10,392 nucleotides of DNA from Cytophagales bacterium (GTDB lineage: Bacteria; Bacteroidota; Bacteroidia; Cytophagales; Cyclobacteriaceae). The DNA lies in the NCBI GenBank assembly GCA_029262935.1, contig JAJCYK010000034.1, positions 1 through 10,392 on the forward strand, in the 5' to 3' direction. This document shows positions 1 to 7,171 of the stretch, piece by piece. A program made the position numbers and the translations under genes. How positions within the stretch are numbered: the stretch's first letter is position 1; each line of letters opens with the position of its first letter. A model generated the notes under the pieces. That model had not been told where the DNA came from, ran no database searches, and worked only from the letters and a program-made list of their open reading frames with translations.

Positions 1-885
1 AAATACCTTATTCGAATTATTCAATTGACCATTTTGTTTACTATTGTTTGGATCGCTTCCATACTGCTAGTGAACTTCATTACTGACTATGTTCCACCAT
101 CTGCAGGCAATGATCAAGCGGGATTGCTGCTCATTTTGCTAACCTGTTTGCTGGAAACATTGGTTATGGACCTCTACATAAGACAACTTAGCCTCTCACG
201 TTGGCCACGCTTTACAGTAATATGGGTAAGTCTCTTTGTGTTGCAATTTGTATTAACTCAAATGGAAACCTGGTTCTATATTGGCAGTGAAAGCATCCCT
301 ACAACCTTGGTATTGAACACTGTCTATTCCGGTCTTTTGGCCACAGGAATCTTTGCTCTTTTTGCCACATATTCCTACCCTAGCAAAGTTTCCAAAATCA
401 CCCTTAAATCCCCGGTCATTTATCCGTCCATCGTGTATATTCTAGTTCTGGGATTACTGGTCTATCCAGGGCTCTATTTTCTGGCAGGGTACTTTATTGC
501 TTGGCAAAACGAGGGGCTGCGCGTCTACTATACCGGCACTGCACAATTGCAATCATTTCCTCAGGTTATGCACGACAACTTAAATGAAGGTATTGTCTAT
601 TTTCAGATGGCAAGAGGTGTCTTTTGGGCAGCTCTGGGTTGGTTTTTAACAATGGTAATGATACCGAAGTCCAAGCACAAACAAGCGCTTATTTTAGGGT
701 TGCTTTTCGCCACCATTATGAACGCCCAACTCTTGATTCCCAAACCTTATATGTCTGATCCTATCCGTTTGACTCATGCCATTGAAACAGGGAGCTCCAA
801 CTTCCTCTGGGGAATGATAGTAGTCTACTGCTACCGATATTTATCAAGTTCCATAAAAGATAAAATACCTGTGGCTAATCCATGA
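1..885 (+). CDS. Polytopic membrane protein of unknown function (5' end cut by window)
   Basis: I do not recognise a characterised family. The frame is open from base 1 and ends at TGA 883-885. A TTG at 25 is a possible start, but the eight codons before it (KYLIRIIQ) read as a natural basic N-terminus running into the first hydrophobic segment. The true start is therefore probably only a few codons outside the window. Counting from the TTG, about eight hydrophobic stretches are visible: roughly 1-19, 31-50, 62-79, 95-116, 132-158, 195-212, 219-236 and 258-270. Polar residues that may matter are the QMETWFY segment near 79-85 and HAIETGSSNF near 251-260, just before the last segment. There is no signal peptide cleavage site, nucleotide-binding motif or soluble domain. 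It is an inner-membrane protein by inference. It converges on the B12 operon across a 94-bp gap with no clear terminator, so nothing links it functionally to its neighbours. Confidence 0.75.
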   Translation, partial: KYLIRIIQLTILFTIVWIASILLVNFITDYVPPSAGNDQAGLLLILLTCLLETLVMDLYIRQLSLSRWPRFTVIWVSLFVLQFVLTQMETWFYIGSESIPTTLVLNTVYSGLLATGIFALFATYSYPSKVSKITLKSPVIYPSIVYILVLGLLVYPGLYFLAGYFIAWQNEGLRVYYTGTAQLQSFPQVMHDNLNEGIVYFQMARGVFWAALGWFLTMVMIPKSKHKQALILGLLFATIMNAQLLIPKPYMSDPIRLTHAIETGSSNFLWGMIVVYCYRYLSSSIKDKIPVANP

Positions 886-979
886 TATTACATGATTATT
901 CCATGTGTAAAATACCAATTACCAAGATACTTGTTACGGGTTTTACTAAGTTTAGTACCAAAACTGCTCGTTTTCTATA
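886..979. other. Short convergent intergenic gap without a clear terminator
   Basis: Two convergent genes end here. An AT-only hairpin, TTTTCTA-TAC-TAGAAAA (971-987), overlaps the stop codon of the btuG-like gene, and an imperfect TTACATG/CATGTGTAA pairing lies at 888-910. Neither has a GC-rich stem with a T tract, so I do not call an intrinsic terminator. Confidence 0.4.
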
Positions 980-2005
980 CTAGAAAAATACAAATCCATT
1001 TGGTCCAATTCCTGTCGCAAATTGATCAACTAAATTACCCTGCGCATCATATCGAAATGCCGTGCCAGTAGATTGAAATGCGTTGGAATCTCCTACGAAT
1101 ATTTCGTCAGTGGTTGAATTAACACCTACCCCGTAGAAGGCAAATCCACCTTGCACCAGTGGTGTCACTTGTTCTGTATCAAGATCGACTTGATAAACTG
1201 TAGTTTGCCCAGTAAAAGTAGCATTACTTCCACCTAAAAAATACAGCATATTTGTTGATGAATTCAGGGCCATTTTTTCGTTAAACCCACCACTAACCAA
1301 TCCGGATATTTCCACTTCTATGACGAGGTTATCACTGTCCAATGCAACTAAAGAACCACTAGTGCAAAGCACCCAGATGCGTTCGTTGTTGTCTGCAATC
1401 AAGTTACTGGGTCCATCGGGAACCACTACATCCACCGTGCTAAGATCCAACGGGTCCAATACCGTAATACTAGCACCTCCTTCATTCGCTATATATAACA
1501 ATCCGTTTAAGGCTATGATCCGTTGAGGTCTCAGCGATAACATTACTGAATCAATCACCAAATGCGAATCCAGGTCTACTATTGCCACATAAGAGTCCGG
1601 AGTCTCCGAAAATGCAGTTCCTATGTTACCCCAATTGGTGATATATGCCCGATTGCCTACCGTCGCAACATCAATAGGGTTGTCCAAGCCCAAATCAATT
1701 CTATTGATCATGGTAAGCTCCTTATTCAACACATCTACCCTATCAGGTGCGTTGGCCACTAAATAAACGTTATCGTCTATTTCGCGCGCGGTTTGAATGG
1801 TAGCGGCCGCCTCATATACGGCATTCTCAACCTCACCGCTAGTAAGATCAAAGGCATCTATAGTACCATTTCCAGATAGAAAGTTACCCTCATTTAAAAC
1901 CAATACCTGATCCAGCGTGATTATAGGTACTGGATCAGGGGAATCATCGTCGCAACCAATGAAGGCAAATAAGAATAGCAGTATATATAATTGATTGATC
2001 TTCAT
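980..2005 (-). CDS. btuG: BtuG-like surface beta-propeller lipoprotein (YncE/DUF5074 type), B12 capture
   Basis: The 341-residue product has a lipoprotein signal: KINQLYILLFLFAFIG followed by Cys18. Three aspartates come directly after the cysteine, like the acidic lipoprotein export signal that sends Bacteroidota lipoproteins to the cell surface. The rest is a repetitive beta-rich protein with YncE-type blade motifs: VLNEGNF at 36-42, VYLVAN near 80-85, YITNWG at 121-126, YIANEGG at 171-177 and IWVLCTSG near 210-217. In gut Bacteroides, BtuG is a seven-bladed propeller that binds B12 very tightly and caps BtuB. Here the gene lies 4 bp downstream of btuB under the same cobalamin riboswitch, which is the main ground for the name. 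The blade motifs alone would only support a generic YncE-like surface protein. The ATG at 2003-2005 places the signal peptide correctly, and the gene ends in TAG. I see no disruption. Confidence 0.8.
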   Translation of the reverse strand: MKINQLYILLFLFAFIGCDDDSPDPVPIITLDQVLVLNEGNFLSGNGTIDAFDLTSGEVENAVYEAAATIQTAREIDDNVYLVANAPDRVDVLNKELTMINRIDLGLDNPIDVATVGNRAYITNWGNIGTAFSETPDSYVAIVDLDSHLVIDSVMLSLRPQRIIALNGLLYIANEGGASITVLDPLDLSTVDVVVPDGPSNLIADNNERIWVLCTSGSLVALDSDNLVIEVEISGLVSGGFNEKMALNSSTNMLYFLGGSNATFTGQTTVYQVDLDTEQVTPLVQGGFAFYGVGVNSTTDEIFVGDSNAFQSTGTAFRYDAQGNLVDQFATGIGPNGFVFF

Positions 2006-2009
2006 TATT

Positions 2010-3962
2010 TTATTTATTGTATGACAAGTTTATATTAAGGCTGAAGTTTCTCCCAGGCATGGCCCGATTTTCAAAATTTTCGTAGTCCAGGTTAAATAAG
2101 TTATTGACAGCTATTTCAGCTCTCCAATTAATAGGTTTTAGCTTTCCATATTTTGACACCACCATACGGTATAAAGTAAATCCAGGTAAAGCAGGAAGCT
2201 CATTGTTGGTTTCCACAAAACGCTGTCCTCGGTAGTTTGCTTGAATACCCCAGGACCACGTGTCAAATACCCAGGACCACTGTGCATTTAATAGCCATTT
2301 GGGTGTATAGGGCAACTGTTTGTTTAAGGAACGATCCAATGCACTAAGAACCTGCTTATTGACCGATCTATTAAAGCTACCGTGTGCAGTCAGTGATGTG
2401 TTCCAACGTTTGTCCGCAAATCGGAATTTTAAAGAGTTAAAGGATTCCACTCCTTGGGCCGATACCTTTCTTATATTATCAGGGAACCAAAAAGTAATGA
2501 CGTTCCCTTGGTCGTTGGTCTCCCTGCCTCCTGGTATCCATATGATCCAGTTGTCAACGTGGTGATTAAAGTAACGCAGGCTTCCCTCATATGCAAGGGA
2601 CTCTTTCTTAGTAGTAAAGGAGGCTCCAAATTCCCAGTTTACAGAAGATTCGGCTTTAAGATCTACATTACCACCAGGGTTCCAGTAGCGATCGTTTAAA
2701 GTAGGTAACCTATAGGCCTTGCTTAATTGTCCGTCTAAACTTAGCTCCGAATGAGGTCCTCTAATCAATACGTACTGCGCTGAAAGCAATGGAGATAGTG
2801 CCTCAATTTTGTCGTCCAAAGTGGGAGCACTTATATTGATCCCTACCTTAAACCTTGGATTTACATCCCATAAAAGAGATCCGCTAAGGGTGGCTCGAGT
2901 CTCCTGTATACCTCCATCATAAGCATCAACCTGTGCCACTAAATGATTGATTTTGGCACTGGCTTTTATCAAAATATTGTACGCTTTAGTCCACTCCATA
3001 TCAAAGGCTGCAAACCATCGATTCAAAGCTACCTGGTCCTCATTGTTATAAACCTGATCATCCCGGGAAAACCCCAAACTTGTTTTCGTGGTTATTTGAG
3101 GTTTCGTCACCGTCCATTGTAAGGTTGTTCGAAGGTTTGAGTTGTCCAACTCATCCGTGTTCTGTAAATCCTCCCGATGCGGTTGAATTTCCCGATAAAA
3201 ATCATTGTACCACAAATGCCAGGACAGGCTTTGTGTATCATTGATTCTATAATACAGGTCTTGAGTGAAGGAAGAGTTGTCGAACCTGGCATTTTTTTGA
3301 CGAAGACGTTGATTACCATTGTAATAGGAGAAATTATTACGTGCTTTTCTAAAGTTAAATGCTGTAGAGGAATGTATTTTTGCCGAGGAGTAACTCAATC
3401 CAATTTGAGATGTAAAATATCCAAAGCTACCTACCCCTTGGCTGGTATTTAAAGTTATTCCCTGATTGAATACAGGAAAGTGGTCCAAAGTAATTGCTCC
3501 TCCCAAGGCGCCATTGCCAAATAAAGCGCCCACTGAGCCTAGTTGCAAAGTCATTTGGTAACCTGAGGAAGCGGTAATTTGATTAAAATCGGCTTGTCCC
3601 AGAGTGAAAGAGTTAATCTCCATACCCTGCCACAACAAAGCCGTGCGCGAGGAACCCAGCCCTCTTAAATTGATAGAAGCTAACTGTCCTCGTGTTCCAT
3701 ATTCTACCAGGTAGATGGGTGCCTGAGTTTTTAAAGCATATCCCAGGCTCTGTAACCTGGTACTATCTGTATTAATATTCCTTTGGGCTCCCCCAGGCAG
3801 ATAAAGTGAAGGATTAATTCCTTCAATGATTACTTCATCTAACAGCACAGTATCTCTTTGCCCTATTAAGGAAGATTTACATAGCCCAAAGAGTACCAAT
3901 AGTACAAGTAATGGTATACCTCTATAGCGTTTCAAATCGATTAGTTTATCGAACCGAACCAC
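2010..3962 (-). CDS. btuB: TonB-dependent vitamin B12 outer-membrane receptor BtuB
   Basis: This 650-residue outer-membrane barrel imports corrinoids using TonB/ExbBD energy. The N-terminus is hydrophobic (about residues 16-35), followed by a TonB-box-like stretch, DTVLLDEVII, at 37-46. A plug domain follows, with the hallmark INLRGLGSSRTALLWQG near 97-113 and INSFTLGQADFNQI shortly after. The remainder alternates polar and aromatic beta-strands and ends in SLNINLSYNK, as expected of a barrel end. The length fits BtuB (about 600-650) and there is no extra SusC-type N-terminal domain. Specificity is assigned from the cobalamin riboswitch about 31 nt upstream and the BtuG-like gene 4 bp downstream. 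The listed start is GTG at 3960-3962, the first start codon after an in-frame stop. A TTG at 3933-3935 would give MKRYRGIPLL, a more typical signal-peptide opening. The gene ends in TAA. Confidence 0.88.
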   Translation of the reverse strand: MVRFDKLIDLKRYRGIPLLVLLVLFGLCKSSLIGQRDTVLLDEVIIEGINPSLYLPGGAQRNINTDSTRLQSLGYALKTQAPIYLVEYGTRGQLASINLRGLGSSRTALLWQGMEINSFTLGQADFNQITASSGYQMTLQLGSVGALFGNGALGGAITLDHFPVFNQGITLNTSQGVGSFGYFTSQIGLSYSSAKIHSSTAFNFRKARNNFSYYNGNQRLRQKNARFDNSSFTQDLYYRINDTQSLSWHLWYNDFYREIQPHREDLQNTDELDNSNLRTTLQWTVTKPQITTKTSLGFSRDDQVYNNEDQVALNRWFAAFDMEWTKAYNILIKASAKINHLVAQVDAYDGGIQETRATLSGSLLWDVNPRFKVGINISAPTLDDKIEALSPLLSAQYVLIRGPHSELSLDGQLSKAYRLPTLNDRYWNPGGNVDLKAESSVNWEFGASFTTKKESLAYEGSLRYFNHHVDNWIIWIPGGRETNDQGNVITFWFPDNIRKVSAQGVESFNSLKFRFADKRWNTSLTAHGSFNRSVNKQVLSALDRSLNKQLPYTPKWLLNAQWSWVFDTWSWGIQANYRGQRFVETNNELPALPGFTLYRMVVSKYGKLKPINWRAEIAVNNLFNLDYENFENRAMPGRNFSLNINLSYNK

Positions 3963-3993
3963 ACTTCACCCGAGAGTTAGTTCATAAATATGC

Positions 3994-4171
3994 TATTGGC
4001 AGGTCTCCTGGCTTACTCTGTTTGTTACGGCCTTCCCGTTTTCCAAACGTTGAAAACAGTGGCATTGGACGTGTAACAAAACTAAAAGAGCTTACAGTTG
4101 CGGGGACAGCTCCGGACTTTACCGGATTCCCTTTTCATTTCACCTTGATGAATTCAGGTTGAAAACCAACA
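3994..4171 (-). promoter_or_regulatory. Cobalamin (B12/AdoCbl) riboswitch upstream of btuB
   Basis: Read on the minus strand, all the conserved cobalamin-riboswitch blocks are present and in order: AAAAGGGAA (4135-4127), CCCCGCAACTGTAA (4105-4092), GCCACTG (4063-4057), GGGAAGGC (about 4037-4030) and the B12 box GCCAGGAGACCTGCC (4012-3998). Several helices can be drawn. An outer P1-like pairing joins TGTTGG with CCAATA. A perfect 8-bp arm joins TTTGTTAC (4080-4073) with GTAACAAA (4028-4021). CTCT pairs with AGAG just outside that arm, and a GTTTTC/GAAAAC hairpin sits between GCCACTG and GGGAAGG. In this class, ligand binding lowers expression of B12 uptake genes. Only about 31 nt separate the aptamer from the btuB start and no intrinsic terminator lies there, so translational control is the likelier mode. 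The boundaries are approximate. Confidence 0.96.
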
Positions 4172-4177
4172 TGCTTG

Positions 4178-4207
4178 CAAGATATACCCATTTTAGCAAA
4201 TGGCAAA
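4178..4207 (-). promoter_or_regulatory. Candidate Bacteroidota-type promoter for btuB-btuG
   Basis: On the minus strand a TTTG at 4207-4204 lies 17 nt before TATATCTTG (4186-4178). This is an imperfect match to the Bacteroidota -33 TTTG / -7 TAnnTTTG pair; spacing is about 19 nt if the -7 box is read as TATCTTG. Transcription would begin near 4172-4176, right at the 5' edge of the riboswitch. The call rests mainly on position, because little other sequence is available between the upstream terminator and the aptamer. Confidence 0.4.
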
Positions 4208-4248
4208 AAAATATGCCAGGGCCTTTTCAAAACTTTAGGTCCTGGCAT
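4204..4248 (-). terminator. Intrinsic terminator of the molybdenum hydroxylase operon
   Basis: An 11-bp inverted repeat, ATGCCAGGACC (4248-4238 on the minus strand) with GGCCCTGGCAT (4223-4213), encloses a 14-nt loop and contains one G-T wobble. On the minus strand it is followed by an A and seven consecutive Ts (4211-4205), the classic rho-independent form. It begins 23 bp beyond the stop codon of the molybdopterin subunit gene. On the plus strand only a short TTT follows, so it should act in one direction. Its T tract touches the candidate -33 box of the btuB promoter. Confidence 0.88.
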
Positions 4249-4270
4249 GTTTAGAACTTGGTAGGCTCTA

Positions 4271-6532
4271 CTAGGTTAGCTTTATGGGAAGTTCCCTCAA
4301 CCGCTTATCAGTGGCAGCAAATATAGCATTGCACAATGCCGGAGCTATTGGTGGAACTGGGGGTTCCCCTACTCCGGTCGGTTTTTCAGAACTATCTACA
4401 AAATGCACGTGTACTTTTCCAGGGGCTTGATTAATACGAGCTACTTGATAATCGTGGAAATTACTTTGCACAACCTTGCCCTTGTCAAAGGTAATAGCGC
4501 TGCTCAAAGCTCCGCTTAAGCCATATACAGCACCTCCTTCAAACTGTGCTTTAACTCGATCCCTATTCACCACTACCCCGCAATCCACAGCAAAGTGAAT
4601 TTCAGGTATTGACAATTGATTGTTTTCATCAATTTCAACTTCCACTACACAAGCCACATAAGTCAGAAAACTCCTATGTGCACAGATGCCTTGCCCCCGA
4701 CCGGAACCGAGCGTTTTACCCCAGTTTGACTTATCTGCAACTAATTTGATTACATTTTTCATCCGCGCAGTATTCGCAGGGAAATCACTTACCTTTTCAT
4801 TGTAATTAGGAAAGTCTTTCATCATCTTATCAAATGGGATGTGCCTGTCCTCACCTAACAGTTCCAGTAAATTATCCACCGGATCCACCTTACGTAAATG
4901 AGCCACCTCATCAAGCATACTACCTACGGCATAGGCGTGTTGAATATTACACACGGACCTCAACCAACCTATACGGGTGTGCGCTGGGGCGTCATGTGAT
5001 TCACAACAGATATTAGGTATATCATAAGGAAAATCAAGCATGCCTAAGCTGAGTTCAAAATCTGCCGGTTGAATAGCATCAGGACTAGAGGTCCCTCCAA
5101 TTGAAGGAAAGGCAGAGTGATGATTCCAAGCAATTACTTGGTTGTTTTCGTCTAAGCCTACTTTTACATGCTGAGCACTACAGGCGTGTAAATAGTCGTG
5201 ATGAACATCGTCCTCCCTGGTCCATATCAGTTTAATAGGGACACCGGCTTTTTGGGAGATCAGTGCCGCTTCAGTGGCAAAATCAGGTTTTGATTTGCGT
5301 CCAAATGCACCTCCTAGCAGAGTGACATGTACTTCTACATTACCAGGATCCAACTCCAAAGCAGCAGCCACTGTTCCTTTAACCCATTGAGGATGTTGCG
5401 TTGGCGCCCAAATCACACACTTGCCTTCAGTTACATGTGCCAATGTATTGGGTGGCTCCATGGGTGTGTGACTCAAATGAGGAATTTGGTACGTACTCTC
5501 TAAAGTTTTGCTGGAAGTGGCAAGGGCTTTCTTTATATCTCCTTCTTCACGACGCACGGTGCCAGGTTTCTGAATTTCGGTCACCATGTCACTCATATAG
5601 GACTCTGAATTATAAACAGCATTGGCTCCTTCATCCCAAGTTATATTGAGAGCATCCCTACCCTTGATTGCTGCCCAGGTATTCTCAGCTACCACCGCTA
5701 TTCCTCCTAGTGGATTAAATCCCATAGGAAAAGCAGGGGCTTCCAATTCATGCACACCCAACACTCCTGGCACCTTTAAAGTCTCCTCAGCGTCATAAGA
5801 TTGCACTTTCCCACCCGCAACCGGGCATCGAGCCACTACGGATATCTTCATACCTTCTGTTTGTGCATCAATCCCGAAACCAGCAGTACCCATTACGATA
5901 TCCTGAAGGTCATAAATCGGCGTTTCCTTACCAATCAGAGTAAAATCTTCGGGGTTTTTAAGTTTAATGTCCTCTACTGCTGGTACAGTCAGTTTAGATG
6001 CCGCCTCAGCTAAATCACCGAATCCCAGTTTTTTTCCGGACCCGGAGTGAATTATTTCATGATTCAAGGCATTACATTCTGAAGCGTCCACACCCCATTG
6101 ATCAGCGGCAGCCTGCTCCAACATCATACGGGCCGCAGCCCCTGCTTGACGCATAGGCTCATAGAACATTCTTCCACTAAATGATCCATCGGTATTTTGA
6201 TTACCATAAATTTCCTCATCTCCCAAGGCTTGTACAATCTTAACTTTACTCCAATCTGCTGCTAATTCATCTGCTACGATAGTGGGTAGTGAGGTCCTTA
6301 TTCCGGTCCCCATCTCCGACCGGTGAGCCACAATGGTAACTTCCCCTAAGTCATTTATCGACAAATAAACATTGGGGTCAAAGAAAATACTAGCCTCTTT
6401 GATTTCTTCTTCAAAAGGACGCGAACAACTTATATGAAATCCCAATAGTAGGCCTGATGCCCCTAAGGTACTGGTTTTCAGAAAATCTCGACGTTCAATC
6501 TTTTTTAACGGTGTCTGGTTTATAAATTTCAT
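4271..6532 (-). CDS. iorB: Molybdopterin-binding large subunit of a Tat-exported molybdenum hydroxylase (isoquinoline 1-oxidoreductase beta type)
   Basis: This 753-residue protein belongs to the xanthine dehydrogenase/aldehyde oxidase superfamily, in its two-subunit periplasmic IorAB-like branch. The N-terminus carries a twin-arginine signal, RRDFLK at 14-19, followed by a hydrophobic stretch to about 35, so the folded enzyme should be exported by Tat. Family motifs are in order: SEMGTG (72-77), [13 protein letters not shown] (355-367), the molybdopterin loop GGAFGRK (407-413), [12 protein letters not shown] (522-533), GRGQG (611-615) and VGEPPVPP (721-728) with the predicted catalytic Glu723. 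Family members hydroxylate N-heteroaromatics or aldehydes using water. The substrate here cannot be read from the sequence, and the name isoquinoline oxidoreductase marks homology rather than proven specificity. It is the second gene after the iron-sulfur subunit, overlapping by ATGA. The usual cytochrome c partner and XdhC-type cofactor chaperone are not beside it. Confidence 0.88.
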   Translation of the reverse strand: MKFINQTPLKKIERRDFLKTSTLGASGLLLGFHISCSRPFEEEIKEASIFFDPNVYLSINDLGEVTIVAHRSEMGTGIRTSLPTIVADELAADWSKVKIVQALGDEEIYGNQNTDGSFSGRMFYEPMRQAGAAARMMLEQAAADQWGVDASECNALNHEIIHSGSGKKLGFGDLAEAASKLTVPAVEDIKLKNPEDFTLIGKETPIYDLQDIVMGTAGFGIDAQTEGMKISVVARCPVAGGKVQSYDAEETLKVPGVLGVHELEAPAFPMGFNPLGGIAVVAENTWAAIKGRDALNITWDEGANAVYNSESYMSDMVTEIQKPGTVRREEGDIKKALATSSKTLESTYQIPHLSHTPMEPPNTLAHVTEGKCVIWAPTQHPQWVKGTVAAALELDPGNVEVHVTLLGGAFGRKSKPDFATEAALISQKAGVPIKLIWTREDDVHHDYLHACSAQHVKVGLDENNQVIAWNHHSAFPSIGGTSSPDAIQPADFELSLGMLDFPYDIPNICCESHDAPAHTRIGWLRSVCNIQHAYAVGSMLDEVAHLRKVDPVDNLLELLGEDRHIPFDKMMKDFPNYNEKVSDFPANTARMKNVIKLVADKSNWGKTLGSGRGQGICAHRSFLTYVACVVEVEIDENNQLSIPEIHFAVDCGVVVNRDRVKAQFEGGAVYGLSGALSSAITFDKGKVVQSNFHDYQVARINQAPGKVHVHFVDSSEKPTGVGEPPVPPIAPALCNAIFAATDKRLRELPIKLT

Positions 6533-6999
6533 GATGCGCCTCCTTTCTTAGCAGCTAGTTGTATCGCCTCTCGTATCCGGTTGTAGGTACCACAACGACA
6601 AATATTACCCGTCATGGCTTGATCAATTTGGGATTCGGAAGGATTAGGGGTCTTTTCTAAAAACGCTGCTGCGTTCATAATTTGACCAGTTTGACAGTAG
6701 CCACATTGTGGTACTTTTACTTCCATCCAGGCCTGTTGTACAGGGTGGTCGCCGTTTTCAGAAAGGCCTTCAATGGTAGTGATTTCATTCCCAGAAGCCG
6801 CTGCCACAGTGATGCTGCAGGAACGGACTGCATTGCCATTCATATGGACGGTGCAAGCGCCACACAAGGCCATCCCACACCCAAATTTGGTTCCGGTAAG
6901 TCCTGCTATATCTCGAATGGCCCAGAGTAAAGGCATATCATCAGGAATGTTTTCCAAAGTATGGTCTGCGCCATTAATTGTTAAAGTAACTGGGTTCAT
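6529..6999 (-). CDS. iorA: [2Fe-2S] small subunit of molybdenum hydroxylase (IorA type)
   Basis: The 156-residue length is standard for the small subunit. Both iron-sulfur clusters are complete. The N-terminal plant-ferredoxin-type cluster uses Cys41, Cys46, Cys49 and Cys61 (C-x4-C-x2-C-x11-C). The helical C-terminal cluster uses Cys99, Cys102, Cys134 and Cys136, in QCGYCQTGQ and GNICRCGTY. The two clusters pass electrons from the molybdenum site of the large subunit to an external acceptor. There is no signal peptide, as expected if it folds with the Tat-signal-bearing large subunit in the cytoplasm and is exported with it. The gene is first in the operon: its TGA overlaps the ATG of the large subunit at 6529-6532, which suggests coupled translation. 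The ATG at 6997-6999 gives the usual MxxxTLTING opening. The electron acceptor is unknown because no cytochrome gene is adjacent. Confidence 0.93.
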   Translation of the reverse strand: MNPVTLTINGADHTLENIPDDMPLLWAIRDIAGLTGTKFGCGMALCGACTVHMNGNAVRSCSITVAAASGNEITTIEGLSENGDHPVQQAWMEVKVPQCGYCQTGQIMNAAAFLEKTPNPSESQIDQAMTGNICRCGTYNRIREAIQLAAKKGGAS

Positions 7000-7103
7000 A
7001 TACTATAGTTTCTTAGTTTAAAATAAAGAACGGGAGAAATTAAATTTAACTAATAATACTAATTTAACACGGATTGAATGCTAAAATAAGTCCCGCCAGT
7101 ATA

Positions 7104-7136
7104 ATTGCCTGATCTCTTTTTAATATGCTAACTTCG
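7104..7136 (+). promoter_or_regulatory. Candidate promoter of the nucleoside phosphorylase gene
   Basis: ATTG at 7104-7107 lies 21 nt before TAACTTCG (7129-7136). This resembles the Bacteroidota -33 TTG / -7 TAnnTTTG promoter with one mismatch in the -7 box. It predicts a start near 7143 and a leader of about 30 nt before the ATG at 7172. The rest of the 172-bp divergent gap (7000-7171) is AT-rich, and I see no other clear element in it, including no convincing promoter for the hydroxylase operon. Confidence 0.35.
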
Positions 7137-7171
7137 CAAATTGAGAATGGCAGGCATTTAATTTAATACAT

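Noticed and set aside
522..533. Large hydroxylase subunit (residue numbers given): [12 protein letters not shown] differs from the RSVGxS form of classic isoquinoline oxidoreductase
   Set aside because: As far as I recall, GWLRSV-type variants occur in a broad subgroup of the family, so it probably marks a subfamily rather than a defect.
888..910. Imperfect TTACATG/CATGTGTAA hairpin just after the membrane-protein gene as a terminator
   Set aside because: It needs a 2-nt bulge, is short and AT-rich, and lacks a T tract.
971..987. Perfect 7-bp inverted repeat TTTTCTA/TAGAAAA at the end of the btuG-like gene as a terminator
   Set aside because: The stem is almost all A-T, the loop is 3 nt, and no T tract follows on either strand.
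3911..4162. 83-codon plus-strand open frame across the riboswitch region
   Set aside because: It overlaps the btuB start and the aptamer in antisense. The sequence conservation there is explained by RNA structure, not coding.
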